A stretch of DNA of 41,556 nt from Desulfosporosinus sp. Tol-M (GCA_000770645.1 JQID01000103.1:1-41556); one strand, 5' to 3'; positions 8,049-17,455 are shown, counted from the stretch's first letter. Numbers and translations: made by a program. Notes: generated by a model from the letters alone, not told the origin.

Positions 8049-8496
8049 AGAAGCTCAAAACCACCACGTCAGGTCCGGTATGCGCCCCAATAATTGGTCC
8101 TATATAGCTTGCAGCTATATTTTTTAGGGCAAATCTTTGCTCAACTATAGATGCAAGGGTACCTGCATCATCAATGCAGTCTCCATGGCCGATGAAAATC
8201 GTCTGCTTCTCCGGGCTAACACAGAATTTTTCCATATGGTCGGCAAACTCTACAAGGGATTTGCGGCGGCCTCGCACTTTCTCTTTCAGGATGAGATGGC
8301 CCTCCTTATTAACATGAAGAGAGCGAAGCATCTGATAAAACCTGGAATATCCGAGTTCTCTGTCGTCAGGATAATGACGGTAGCTTTTACCGTCTATTTC
8401 AAAACACATAGGTAAAACAGAAATTCCATGGGTCTCAATCAATTCTGTCGGAAGGTCCGATGCGGCATCAGTGAAAATAATAAAATCATTTATCAT
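8032..8496 (-). pseudogene. DegV family protein with internal in-frame deletion
   Basis: 154 residues against about 290 for the family. The first 60 residues match the DegV N-terminus (FIIFTDAASDLPTELIE). After LHVNKEGHLILKEKVRGRRK it jumps to the C-terminal third, which ends IGPIIGAHTGPD. Compared with the intact DegV gene at 3091-3963 about 135-140 residues are missing, including the TTSQ lipid motif and RGGRISS. AGGGGG precedes the ATG at 8496 at normal spacing, so a short protein may still be made. Fatty-acid binding is unlikely. The end overlaps the next gene by 17 bases if that gene starts at 8048. Confidence 0.75.
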
Positions 8497-8584
8497 AGTA
8501 AACCCCCTGCACCACGGCAGCCGCTTTTATGGCAAGCGTACGCCAGAATGAGTTTTTGAGACTGGAGGAAAGCGCCGGTTTCTT

Positions 8585-9967
8585 TCAACCGACGGCCTTT
8601 TGAGCCTCATCACCGCATTGCGCGCAACAGGCGCAGTTGTGTGATTCACCCCACAGCCTTTCCGCAGTAACAGCCCATTTCTCAGCGGCATTCACACACT
8701 TACCGCTCAAGCTATGCACGTCCTCCGGTTTGACGAAATCAGTCGAGGTCGCACCGGATGCTTCCACCATCGCCGTCAGTCTGCCCGGATTGTCCAGGAG
8801 AGGGCAGGGCCGCAGGTGGTTGTCGTTAAAGGGCTGGTTCCTGTGGTACTGTGTGAACAGCGGAGACTGCAGCGCCTTAAGAAGCGTTTTTTCATGAATA
8901 TTGGAGTCCGAATAATGGATGAACGCGCATGGCTCGATATCCCCATTGGCATTAATATGCAGATACCTGCGTCCGCCAGCGATGCAGCCCTGCACATATT
9001 CTCCATCGTTCCAGAAATCCATGGTGAACAGCGGCTTTGTTTGGCGGAAATGACGGATCTGGCGATACATGAACTCGCGCTGCTCGGCGGTTGCCATCAG
9101 ATCGGTCGCCGCATCCGCCCCCACCGGCATATAGGTGAAAAACCACGCAAATTTCACCCCTTTGTCGATCAAGAAATCAAAAAATTCTTCGCTGCCGATC
9201 GCCTCGGTGTTATACCGCGTATAGCAGAGGGAAGCGCCGAAGAGGAGTTTTTTTCGTTTGAGGACCTCCATAGCACGGATAACCGCATGATAAGTGCCCC
9301 TGCCGCGGCGGAAATCCGTCGCGTCTTCAAAACCCTCAATGCTAATGGCGGGTATGAAATTCCTGACGCGCAGCATTTCGTCAGCAAACGTCTCATCAAT
9401 CAGCGTGCCGTTCGTGAACGCAAGAAATTGGCAATCACCGTGCTTTTCACAAAGACGTATAATATCCGTTTTGCGGACAAGAGGCTCTCCGCCGGAATAG
9501 TTGAAGAAATATACACCCAGTTCTTTACCCTGCTGAATGATGCCATCCAGTGTTTCATAGCTCATGGACATCTTATTGCCATACTCCGCCGCCCAGCAGC
9601 CTGTGCATTTGAGGTTGCAGGCCGAGGTGGGGTCCATCAGGATGGCCCATGGTATATTACAGCCGTACTTTTCCCGGTTTCTCTCCTGTATGGACCCTCC
9701 GATGAAGGTTTCATTCAATATGAAGTTATTGAAAAACGCCTTACGCACCCCAGGATCAATGTCTGTCCACATACTGGAAATCAGCTTATACCCGTTGTTG
9801 TCCTTATCTTCGATGATCTTGCGGACCGCCTTACGCTGCCCTTCCATTGCGTTATTTATAGCAAGGCGGTCTACCCAATCCATGAGTTTGGGCATATTTT
9901 TTTCAGGATTTGAATTTAAGTACGCATATGCCAGCTTCATCCCTGTAGAACCGATAATTTTGTTCAT
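8585..9967 (-). CDS. Radical SAM / SPASM domain enzyme
   Basis: About 460 residues. The cluster motif is ACNLKCTGCW (CxxxCxxC) near residue 120, followed by NYSGGEPLVRK (the GGEP motif of S-adenosylmethionine binding). The C-terminal part carries Cys residues at GCIAGGRRY, EPCAFIH and CPLL, and ends with a dense CACCAQCG cluster, consistent with auxiliary iron-sulfur sites of SPASM type. The N-terminal 90 residues form an extra helical region shared with the divergent neighbour at 10149-11198. GGAGG lies 11 bases before the ATG at 9967; the upstream TTG at 9985 is part of that site. Substrate unknown. A 27-bp palindrome lies in its upstream region. Confidence 0.85.
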   Translation of the reverse strand: MNKIIGSTGMKLAYAYLNSNPEKNMPKLMDWVDRLAINNAMEGQRKAVRKIIEDKDNNGYKLISSMWTDIDPGVRKAFFNNFILNETFIGGSIQERNREKYGCNIPWAILMDPTSACNLKCTGCWAAEYGNKMSMSYETLDGIIQQGKELGVYFFNYSGGEPLVRKTDIIRLCEKHGDCQFLAFTNGTLIDETFADEMLRVRNFIPAISIEGFEDATDFRRGRGTYHAVIRAMEVLKRKKLLFGASLCYTRYNTEAIGSEEFFDFLIDKGVKFAWFFTYMPVGADAATDLMATAEQREFMYRQIRHFRQTKPLFTMDFWNDGEYVQGCIAGGRRYLHINANGDIEPCAFIHYSDSNIHEKTLLKALQSPLFTQYHRNQPFNDNHLRPCPLLDNPGRLTAMVEASGATSTDFVKPEDVHSLSGKCVNAAEKWAVTAERLWGESHNCACCAQCGDEAQKAVG

Positions 9968-10045
9968 GATGCCACACGCCTCCAATCAAATTTATCTATG
10001 GGAAAGTGTAGCATAGAGCATATTTTGAGTAATTAGACAAAAAAA

Positions 10046-10072
10046 GCATGTGTAAAGATTCTTTACACATGC
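10046..10072. promoter_or_regulatory. 27-bp palindrome in a divergent promoter region
   Basis: GCATGTGTAAAG and its exact complement CTTTACACATGC are separated by ATT. AGAC and GTCT on either side extend the symmetry. It lies between the divergent radical SAM gene and its cysteine-less relative. On the minus strand a TTGACA (complement of 10080-10085) lies just before it, so a dimeric repressor bound here would cover a promoter. It could also form an RNA hairpin, but its position upstream of both genes argues for an operator. Confidence 0.65.
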
Positions 10073-10148
10073 AGATGTCTGTCAATAGAGCGCCTCCCCG
10101 CTTTGGGGTATATTAAATAATGTACTTGGTTATGGAAGGGAGTTGTCG

Positions 10149-11198
10149 GTGTTGGAGTTGCAGCATAGGCTGATAAGGCGGACAATCAATATAGCGGTCA
10201 GCAAAGCTATGGAAGATATGAAAAGCAACACAAACCGCAGCATAAGGAATTTGATTGATTTGGGCCTGCTTTTTTCAACAAGCGAAAATCAGAAATGGTT
10301 TTTTAATGCCGCCAAAAAGGTCATTGCCAATCCAAATAATCCTTATAATTCGCTGCTTAAAAGAATGATTTCCGATGTTAACAACGATACGATAAAAAAA
10401 GTCGGTCTGAATTTGGGATACAGCAGCCTGGTATATGGGGCCAACAAGCTGAAAAAAAAGCAGGATTATTTAGGGGTTCCTATTCCCTGGCTTCTGATTT
10501 TTGATATCTACAAATCCAATGCAGATTTTTTTCATCAGATGGAGCATTTCATAGGGGAAGGGCGGGAACTGGGCATTCACAGCTATATCGCTTGTCCGCA
10601 CGAAAAGAACGATATACCAACCATATGTGAAATCGCCAAACGGTTTGATGAATGCCTGTTCATATTGAAAGTATCTCCCGGCTTAATTTCGGAGCAAACT
10701 GCCAAGTCTCTCGGCAAAATCCATAATATGATGATTTCCGTACAGATAATGGGTACGGATTTTAGCTGTGGAAGTGATAAAACTGCATTCCGGCTATTAA
10801 AACAGAACCACTGCTTATATGGCTTCCATGTAAATTATAACGAGGATACTATGAAGCAATTGACTACTCTGGAATATATCCGCTCCGCGATCGGCCTCGG
10901 CAATCTCTTCTGCGTATATATCGCCGAAAACGGCGTTTCGGATACGTGCAGGGACGCCGTATATACCTTTGCGTGCAATATAAGAGGGGAAAACGGCCAG
11001 CCTTTGATTACGCTGGAATGGTTCCGGGATATGCGGGTTATCAGTGAAAAAATTCTCTCCGGCGACGGCTACCTGCGATTAACCTGGCGGAAAGGGTCTA
11101 TTGTGAATATATCAAGGCAAAAGATGAGCTTACAAAATCGCTTCTTGGAATACTTCAGAGCACACGGCCCTGTACAAGCTTCTGATCATGTTTTATGA
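10149..11198 (+). CDS. Degenerate radical-SAM-like protein lacking the Fe-S cysteines
   Basis: About 349 residues. No named family was recognised at first sight, but it aligns by eye with the neighbouring radical SAM enzyme: both have an N-terminal helical part, then NNPYNSLLKRM against NNGYKLISSMW, then YLGVPIPWLLIFDI against YGCNIPWAILMDPT. Where the enzyme has ACNLKCTGC, this protein has IYKSNADFF, so the cluster ligands are gone. The GGEP region is replaced by CPHEKND. The rest keeps a TIM-barrel-like alternation of strands and helices. GTG at 10149 follows GGGAG at about 6 bases; TTG at 10143 is too close. Probably a regulatory, scaffold or substrate-binding partner; this is inference. 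Confidence 0.6.
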   Translation: MLELQHRLIRRTINIAVSKAMEDMKSNTNRSIRNLIDLGLLFSTSENQKWFFNAAKKVIANPNNPYNSLLKRMISDVNNDTIKKVGLNLGYSSLVYGANKLKKKQDYLGVPIPWLLIFDIYKSNADFFHQMEHFIGEGRELGIHSYIACPHEKNDIPTICEIAKRFDECLFILKVSPGLISEQTAKSLGKIHNMMISVQIMGTDFSCGSDKTAFRLLKQNHCLYGFHVNYNEDTMKQLTTLEYIRSAIGLGNLFCVYIAENGVSDTCRDAVYTFACNIRGENGQPLITLEWFRDMRVISEKILSGDGYLRLTWRKGSIVNISRQKMSLQNRFLEYFRAHGPVQASDHVL

Positions 11199-12276
11199 CA
11201 ATAAAAGTATGACCATAGAAAAGAAAAAAAGTTTCATTATTAATTTCATCTACTTTGCCTTGATTATCGCTATTGTATTTATTGTAATAAAATATGTACT
11301 TGGCTTATTGATGCCATTTATTATTGGTTTTATAGTGGCTTTGCTTTTGAAGCCGGTAATAAATTTTACATCAGAAAAATTGCATGTTCACAAAAAGGCT
11401 GTTGCGGTTATCCTGATTATGCTATTCTATAGTGTGTCGGGCTTTTTTGTATCCTGGATCGGTTTAAGGTTTCTTGCCGAGCTAAAAGATGGTATCATCA
11501 AGCTCCCAGAAATATATGCGATGGATATTGAGCCTGCAATTAATGAAATCTTTGATAATGCAGAAAGAATAACAGCCCAACTTGATCCTATGATGGTCCA
11601 GGCAATTCAAAATATGGCAGATTCTTTATCTCAATCTGTGGGATCGTTCATTTCCAGTATCTCCTCAAAGACGATTGGGTTCATAGCATCCTCGGCATCT
11701 TTTGTACCAGGGCTGTTCCTATCTATCATATTTGCGGTCATTTCATCCCTGTTTTTTGCTATGGATTACAATAAAATTACAGGGTATATTGCTAAGTTGT
11801 TTCCGTCTCAAAAACAAAACCTTTTGGCTGAGATAAAAGCTTTTGCCACCGGCATCGGTTTAAAGTATGTCAAAGCTTATGCAATTTTGATGGCCGTAAC
11901 ATTTATTGAGCTTGCAGTGGGGCTCTCTATCTTGAAGGTGGACGGGGCAATTACCATTTCCGCTTTGATTGCCGTCATCGACATACTGCCCGTGCTTGGT
12001 ACGGGTAGCGTTGTCGTTCCATGGTTCATTATTGAACTTATAAAAGGTAATATACCGCTTGCCATTGGGCTTGCGGTATTATACCTCATCATAATTATAG
12101 TCCGTAATATATTGGAACCCAAGTTGGTAGGAAAACAAATAGGGCTGCATCCTCTTGTCATGTTAATATGCATATATATCGGATTAAAGGTCTTCGGATT
12201 AATCGGAATACTTGCTCTGCCTGTTACCGTAGTCATAATAAAACATCTTTATGATAATGATTTTTTCAAACAATAG
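11188..12276 (+). CDS. AI-2E family transporter (PerM/YtvI-like)
   Basis: A 362-residue integral membrane protein with paired N-terminal segments (residues about 12-55), one near 70-90, a soluble middle part, and a C-terminal bundle containing ISALIAVIDILPVLGTGSVV and RNILEPKLVGKQIGLHPLV, the family signature. Members export small molecules or act as ion/proton-coupled permeases; the B. subtilis relative YtvI has no settled substrate. It overlaps the upstream gene by 11 bases, which suggests co-transcription and translational coupling. No good ribosome site precedes 11188 or the alternative ATG at 11209. Confidence 0.85.
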   Translation: MFYDNKSMTIEKKKSFIINFIYFALIIAIVFIVIKYVLGLLMPFIIGFIVALLLKPVINFTSEKLHVHKKAVAVILIMLFYSVSGFFVSWIGLRFLAELKDGIIKLPEIYAMDIEPAINEIFDNAERITAQLDPMMVQAIQNMADSLSQSVGSFISSISSKTIGFIASSASFVPGLFLSIIFAVISSLFFAMDYNKITGYIAKLFPSQKQNLLAEIKAFATGIGLKYVKAYAILMAVTFIELAVGLSILKVDGAITISALIAVIDILPVLGTGSVVVPWFIIELIKGNIPLAIGLAVLYLIIIIVRNILEPKLVGKQIGLHPLVMLICIYIGLKVFGLIGILALPVTVVIIKHLYDNDFFKQ

Positions 12277-12359
12277 CGGATAAAAAAAGAGTGGGTTTTG
12301 AATAATGCCCAGAGTAAAAAACGAACACAGATAGCATTCAATTTTGTGAGGTTATAATC

Positions 12360-13115
12360 ATGTATAACGAAATATTTAATATTGGTTTCATATCAATACA
12401 CGGCTACGGGCTAATGATAGGGATCGGCATCTTATGCGCTTTGATAACAGCGGGTAAACGGGCAAAAAAAAGAGGGTTTGATGGAGATTTCGTGTATAGT
12501 TTAGGAGTTGTAACCCTTATATTCGGATTTATTGGAGCAAAACTGCTTTATTGTTTAGTAGAAATAAATGCCTTTTTCAATGAACCTATGCGGATTGTAT
12601 CCGGGAGCGGTTTCGTAGTATATGGAGGCATAATTGGCGGCATATTAGCGGCTATGATGTATTGTAGATCAAAAAGAGTTAATTTCTTTCAATACTTTGA
12701 TTTAACAGCGCCATCCGTAGCACTGGCACAAGGATTTGGTCGAATTGGTTGTTTTCTTGCCGGATGCTGCTATGGACGTGAAACAGATTCCCTCATTGGT
12801 ATAGTTTTTCACAATTCATCTTTTGCACCTAATGGAGTTAAACTTATACCAACCCAATTGTTTTCAAGTGCAGGAGACTTCTTGATCGCGATAGTATTGT
12901 TATTTTATGCTCAAAAAGACCGGAGAACGGGGAAGGTAGGGTCTTTATACCTCATTCTTTATAGTGTGGGAAGATTCATAATAGAATTCTTTAGAAACGA
13001 TTACAGGGGCAGCGTCGGAATTCTGTCAACATCTCAGTTGATATCTGTAATAATTTTGGCAATTGGCATAGTGATGTTTTCTTGGAAAGAACTACCTTGG
13101 GCTAACAAAGAGTGA
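12360..13115 (+). CDS. lgt: Prolipoprotein diacylglyceryl transferase
   Basis: Transfers the diacylglyceryl group of phosphatidylglycerol to the lipobox cysteine of lipoprotein precursors in the cell membrane. 251 residues with about seven membrane segments. Marks: IHGYGLMIGIGIL near the N-terminus, GFVVYGGIIGGILA near residue 80, GRIGCFLAGCCYG near 125 (counterpart of the Lgt signature), IPTQLFSS near 160 and GRFIIEFFRNDYRG near the C-terminus. GTGAGG precedes the ATG. It lies 83 bases after the AI-2E gene in the same direction, so probably the same operon. Many clostridia carry several Lgt paralogues. Confidence 0.9.
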   Translation: MYNEIFNIGFISIHGYGLMIGIGILCALITAGKRAKKRGFDGDFVYSLGVVTLIFGFIGAKLLYCLVEINAFFNEPMRIVSGSGFVVYGGIIGGILAAMMYCRSKRVNFFQYFDLTAPSVALAQGFGRIGCFLAGCCYGRETDSLIGIVFHNSSFAPNGVKLIPTQLFSSAGDFLIAIVLLFYAQKDRRTGKVGSLYLILYSVGRFIIEFFRNDYRGSVGILSTSQLISVIILAIGIVMFSWKELPWANKE

Positions 13116-13155
13116 ATGTTCAGCGCATTTTTCAGCTTTACGGGTTTCAGGCTTA

Positions 13156-14256
13156 TTAACTATTCTCCGAGCCCATTTCTCGTATATTTTTACCAGCCAA
13201 AGCAAACAGCGCCCTTATGGTTTGAAAAACAAACTTCCTTGTCTCATCGTCAATACCTCTGATTGCGCCAAGCACAGCAACAGCCTTTTGGGGCCAATCT
13301 CCGGTCAGATCATAAAATGTTTTGGCATTTGTTGCTTGGATAATCTGAAAAAGAGTATTGACAAACAACTCCCGTTTTTGGTCGTCAAAGGAGTTAATCC
13401 ATTGGTTTAGCGTCCCGTTCATAAAAAGCGCGCTTTTTTTAACCGATTGAACATATTGAAAATCACTGCCGTCAATTAGCCATGAAAAAGAATCATGCTG
13501 CATAAACCAGATGCGATTGCTTTTCACCACAGAATAGTGTTCCTGATTCTGCAATAGCATTCCGATTATGGATGACTGAGGCAAGGTTTTATTGATTCGG
13601 TCTTCTATAGTTAAATACTCGTGGCATTGAAAAACTTCATCCCTGAATCCGGGTCCATCGTGGCTAAAGACATGCGTGATCCTCTTTTGAACGGGCTGGC
13701 GGCATTTTATCGAGGAATAGACCGCAATATTTCCTCCTTTTGAGTGTCCGCCAATTTTTAATTGGCATGAAATTCTATCGGCAACGGCATTCAGGTAGGC
13801 GACGCCTTCTTCCTGCGAGGGAATAGGGTTGATGAATGCCATGTTAAAATCCTCTTTCCATCCAATAACGGTTGAATCGGTTCCGCGATAAGCGATATAG
13901 GCTGAACAGTCATCCAGCAAAAACGTAATGGCTGAGAAATGCTTCTCAGTCTTGTTGTCTATTTTATTGACATAAAAAACCATTTTCAAGTCACGAAACA
14001 TTGAACTGTTTGCCAGCGCAAAGAATAGATGCCGGTTGTTTTTACTGTTCCATGTATCACGAAACAGCATATCCAGGTTTTCCTTGCTTGCTATTTCTTT
14101 TATGCTTACCGGCGTCGCGGTATCAAATAAACCGGGTACGAACTTATCAAAACGCAGATACGCCAATTGGGATAAAACCAGGCTGTCAGCCGCGTTAAAT
14201 TTTCTATTTTTAAAAGTATCACTTTCTTCTATTGCGTAATCAATAATATTTTTCAT
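13156..14256 (-). CDS. DUF2974 (Mbeg1-like) alpha/beta hydrolase
   Basis: About 366 residues. The serine nucleophile motif is GGHSKGGNIAVYSS (G-x-S-x-G) near residue 180, and AYIAYRGTDSTVIGWKEDFN near 130 is the lipase-3-like oxyanion segment. FSHDGPGFRD follows, as in DUF2974 proteins. The frame extends upstream to 14310, but GGAG-AGG sits just before the ATG at 14256, giving the family-like start MKNIIDYAIEESDTF. No signal peptide, so it should be cytosolic. Substrate unknown, probably a lipid or ester. It converges with lgt, with only 40 bases between their stops. Confidence 0.8.
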   Translation of the reverse strand: MKNIIDYAIEESDTFKNRKFNAADSLVLSQLAYLRFDKFVPGLFDTATPVSIKEIASKENLDMLFRDTWNSKNNRHLFFALANSSMFRDLKMVFYVNKIDNKTEKHFSAITFLLDDCSAYIAYRGTDSTVIGWKEDFNMAFINPIPSQEEGVAYLNAVADRISCQLKIGGHSKGGNIAVYSSIKCRQPVQKRITHVFSHDGPGFRDEVFQCHEYLTIEDRINKTLPQSSIIGMLLQNQEHYSVVKSNRIWFMQHDSFSWLIDGSDFQYVQSVKKSALFMNGTLNQWINSFDDQKRELFVNTLFQIIQATNAKTFYDLTGDWPQKAVAVLGAIRGIDDETRKFVFQTIRALFALAGKNIREMGSENS

Positions 14257-14361
14257 ACTACCTGCTCCAATTTCAGTTTGGGAATGCTTTACAGGCAGTG
14301 CAGCTTTCACATTGCTAAAATCTGATTACTGACAAATAAAAAATAATGGGCTGCCATATAA

Positions 14362-14952
14362 TCATTCCGGTTTGGTCGGATTTTCCGTGGCGATCCCTTC
14401 ACTTTGGCTTTCCAGTTCACAAAGAATGCTTCCGTCAAATAAGCTGCGCATTTTCATTACATACTCTGCCGGATCATCTTTCATGCCATTGTCGGCCCAC
14501 CGCACAATCAGACCGACAAAAGCAGTGGAAATAAATTCGACAATAAATCCCCATTTTTCTTCTTCAAATTCTGTGTTTTTGATGCTCTCTATTACAGATA
14601 TCGAAATATCGCGGATGTAATCATGCAGATATTCCTGAAAAGAATTTTGCCCGGTTGTGTTAAGAGCGTTGATATAGAACGTCTTATTTTGCCGCATATA
14701 ATTGCACAAATCTGTCAGGCCATCCATCCAATGCTCCACTTTGTTATAGGAGCTCATAAAACAGGCGGTCTCCGTATAATAAATCCAATTCATAAGATCA
14801 TACTTATCTTTGAAATGATAATAAAATGCTTGCCTTGTTAGTCCGCAGTTATCCACAATATCGCTGACGCAAATCTTATTAAAAGCTTTCGTTGCCATTA
14901 ACCCTTTCAATGAATTGGCAAGGGCTAGTTTCGTTATATTCGAATCAGACAT
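14362..14952 (-). CDS. TetR/AcrR family regulator (DhaS-like)
   Basis: 196 residues. An N-terminal helix-turn-helix is clear: FNKICVSDIVDNCGLTRQAF followed by YYHFKDKYDLMNWIYY. This N-terminus and the C-terminal part resemble the DhaS-like subgroup of TetR proteins, whose ligands are mostly unknown. A G-rich run (GGGGGGGG) precedes the ATG as ribosome site. It lies upstream of the hydrolase gene in the same direction with about 105 bases between, and could regulate it; no operator could be assigned. Confidence 0.85.
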   Translation of the reverse strand: MSDSNITKLALANSLKGLMATKAFNKICVSDIVDNCGLTRQAFYYHFKDKYDLMNWIYYTETACFMSSYNKVEHWMDGLTDLCNYMRQNKTFYINALNTTGQNSFQEYLHDYIRDISISVIESIKNTEFEEEKWGFIVEFISTAFVGLIVRWADNGMKDDPAEYVMKMRSLFDGSILCELESQSEGIATENPTKPE

Positions 14953-15067
14953 TTAAGCCGAGCCCCCCCCAAAGTAATCCGAGAATTCATCTTATGCTGT
15001 ATCCGTCTGACGTAATTCACTATTGCCGTTTTCGGTTTGCTTTTTGATCCTTTCTAAGGAAGGCGCA

Positions 15068-15589
15068 TTAACAGCACAATAGGCTTTGCAACCTGCGCAC
15101 ATTTTTTCTTTCTCCAAAATTGAAGGTTTCCATAAATGCACAATATTTATCTATCGCGGCCACAATGTATGCTTCCTTATATTTGGGCGGTGTTACTGTC
15201 AAAGGCCACATGTGTTTTCGGATTATATCCTGTTCCACTTTGTTTAAATGGAAATATTTATTCGCATTCTGCAAAGCGACGTGAGAATGCGTCAGGCCAT
15301 GCAGCCCCTTATACGGTTTTTCAAGATGCCAGTCGTACAGAAAGAAATCGTGTAGCAACCCTCCTCTGGCCGCCGAACGATAATCAAGCCCCATCCGCCT
15401 GCAAACAAGATAGCTGCTGTACGACACATAAAGGCTATGCTTTAAACAATTGATGTCGCTGTGTTGGATATAATTTCCCATCGACCGGACCATTTCATGG
15501 TTGATCAGCCCGCTTATACAGTCCATGTATTCCGCATCAGCGAAGGAATCCGGTTCCAGTCTTAATTTTGAAATGATCCAGCCGTTCAT
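15068..15589 (-). CDS. HD-domain phosphohydrolase-like protein
   Basis: 173 residues with the metal-binding pattern of HD-superfamily proteins: a first His in HSDINCLKHSLYVSY near residue 45-55, the HD pair in GGLLHDFFLYDW near 78, and later His residues in HGLTHSHVALQNA near 98. Such proteins hydrolyse nucleotides or phosphoesters. GGAGC lies before the ATG. It starts 28 bases after the end of the AarF kinase gene in the same direction, so it is likely the last gene of that operon. Substrate unknown. Confidence 0.75.
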   Translation of the reverse strand: MNGWIISKLRLEPDSFADAEYMDCISGLINHEMVRSMGNYIQHSDINCLKHSLYVSYSSYLVCRRMGLDYRSAARGGLLHDFFLYDWHLEKPYKGLHGLTHSHVALQNANKYFHLNKVEQDIIRKHMWPLTVTPPKYKEAYIVAAIDKYCAFMETFNFGERKNVRRLQSLLCC

Positions 15590-15617
15590 TTAATATTGCT
15601 CCTTTTATGCGTTATTT

Positions 15618-17306
15618 TCAGTTTCTTGACCTGATCATGGAGATCACCAGTACCAAAACAATAATAGCCGCCGATGCCAAACCTACTTTTAAGACGGTAA
15701 TATTGAAAAAATACATTTCGCTGCTTCTATCCGCACTAAGGCCGGAGCTTATCAGGACTCCGGCGATGATAATGCTTACGGCAAGCAAAATCAGACTGAA
15801 GGATATCCTGTTGAAAATTCGTTCCAATCGCCTTTGAAGTTTATCTATCTCTTTCATCTCAAATTGAACGGCAAAGTCCGCATCTGCCGCTTTATGCAGA
15901 AGGCTTTGCATTGCGGCCGGGAATTCGCTCAACAGATTCCAGTAATCTAATAAGCTCTTTTTTATTCCGCTTCCCATTCGCTCGACTGAAAGCGACTGAT
16001 AACGCAGCTCTTTAGCGATAGGTTCCGCGATAACAAGGGCGTTAAGATCCGGGGCTAATTTTTCCAACAGTCCTTGAAGAGTTGTCAATGTTTTGGAAAG
16101 CAAAGCAAATTCACGGGGTGTTTTTACATGGTTCAAAAACGCAATATGAAAGATTTCCTGGAGCAGCTGATCAATTTTCATCTCGTTCATAGGCATCGTT
16201 AGGTACTTTTCGATCAGCGCATCGATGTCTTTTTCAAAGCTTTTCACATTGCTTCGAGAAGTTGCGGCCTCCATAGCAAAAATGGAGTTGACCACCATTC
16301 GACTGTCTTTGAAGGCAACCCCGATAAAAAAATTTGAAATCGCTCTTTTCCGGGATTCGTTGAGGCAACCTACCATCCCCAAATCAAGAAATATGATGGC
16401 GCCGTCCGGCATGACCTGAATATTGCCCGGATGCGGGTCCGCATGAAAAAAACCGTCTCTGAGTATTTGATTGCATATGGAGGCGGCAAGCCTCCCGGCG
16501 ATCTTTCTCCGATTAATGCCCGCCAGATCCAAGGCGGCAGAATCGCTGATCTTGATGCCTTCAAAATACTCCATGGTGAGAACCCGCTTTGTCGTATATA
16601 TCCACTTCACTTTCGGGACTGTTACGCCTTCGTCCCGGCTGAGATTAAGCCTGAAGGCATCCGCGTTTTCCCCTTCTTTGGTAAAATCCAGTTCATTTTT
16701 AAGCGTGTTTTCAAAATCCGCCACCATACCGCTAAAATCATAAATCTCCCCGTATTTTGTGTGATGGTCGAGAAAGTGTGCCATGTCTTTCAAAATGTTT
16801 AAGTCCAGATCTATGAGTCTTTCTATTTCCGGCCTCTGAACCTTTACGGCCACCTGCTTTCCCGAAATCAGTCTGGCGCGATGGACTTGGGATATGGATG
16901 CCGCGGCTACAGGCACCTCGTCAAATTCTTTAAAGATATTTCCCAGCGCGTCATTAAATTCCGTTTCAATGAGCGTCTTTACCTCAGAAAAAGGAAACGG
17001 CTGCACCGAGTCTTGCAGCTTTTTAAGCTCTTCAATAATATCAGCCGGTAAAATATCCCGTCGTATGCTTAAAATTTGTCCCAGTTTAACAAACGTCGGA
17101 CCCAGTTCTTCCAAGGCCATCTTCAGCCTTCTTCCTGCTGAAGCTCCGGCCGTGTCAGGTGCAGTTCCGACGTCTGAAATTCTATTTTTGGACCTTAAAG
17201 GATAAGGAAGCCTAAGTCGCTTTACAAGCAATCCAAAACCATGTTTTGTAAAAACAGCAATGATTTCTTTATATCTTCTGGCACGAATGCGCCTGTAATT
17301 CATCAT
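15618..17306 (-). CDS. AarF/ABC1/UbiB family atypical protein kinase
   Basis: 562 residues, full length. KxGQ-type motif in LGPTFVKLGQILSIRRDILP near residue 75, the alanine-rich loop VAAASISQVHRAR near 130, catalytic Lys in VAVKVQRPE, and the HADPHPGN and DLGMVG metal-binding motifs near 300-320. Two hydrophobic segments near the C-terminus anchor it in the membrane. UbiB-like proteins act as ATPases in isoprenoid-lipid metabolism; in a Gram-positive the lipid partner is unclear. It follows the phasin-like gene in the same orientation, an arrangement I have seen in clostridial genomes. Confidence 0.9.
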   Translation of the reverse strand: MMNYRRIRARRYKEIIAVFTKHGFGLLVKRLRLPYPLRSKNRISDVGTAPDTAGASAGRRLKMALEELGPTFVKLGQILSIRRDILPADIIEELKKLQDSVQPFPFSEVKTLIETEFNDALGNIFKEFDEVPVAAASISQVHRARLISGKQVAVKVQRPEIERLIDLDLNILKDMAHFLDHHTKYGEIYDFSGMVADFENTLKNELDFTKEGENADAFRLNLSRDEGVTVPKVKWIYTTKRVLTMEYFEGIKISDSAALDLAGINRRKIAGRLAASICNQILRDGFFHADPHPGNIQVMPDGAIIFLDLGMVGCLNESRKRAISNFFIGVAFKDSRMVVNSIFAMEAATSRSNVKSFEKDIDALIEKYLTMPMNEMKIDQLLQEIFHIAFLNHVKTPREFALLSKTLTTLQGLLEKLAPDLNALVIAEPIAKELRYQSLSVERMGSGIKKSLLDYWNLLSEFPAAMQSLLHKAADADFAVQFEMKEIDKLQRRLERIFNRISFSLILLAVSIIIAGVLISSGLSADRSSEMYFFNITVLKVGLASAAIIVLVLVISMIRSRN

Positions 17307-17455
17307 ATCAACTCTATCCCGCGATTCCGCAATATTTAAGCAGAGGGGAAAGGAGGCACTTCTATCGTTTCATCACATAGCAAAAGCATATTTAGATTGA
17401 TTTGCCCTTTTTCCTGAGCCTGCTACTTTTCCGGCATTCTGAACATTTATCCCCT

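Noticed and set aside
8714..9913. A 399-codon open frame on the plus strand opposite the radical SAM gene
   Set aside because: It has no ribosome site, gives no family pattern, and the minus strand carries complete CxxxCxxC and GGEP motifs; it is a shadow of the real gene.
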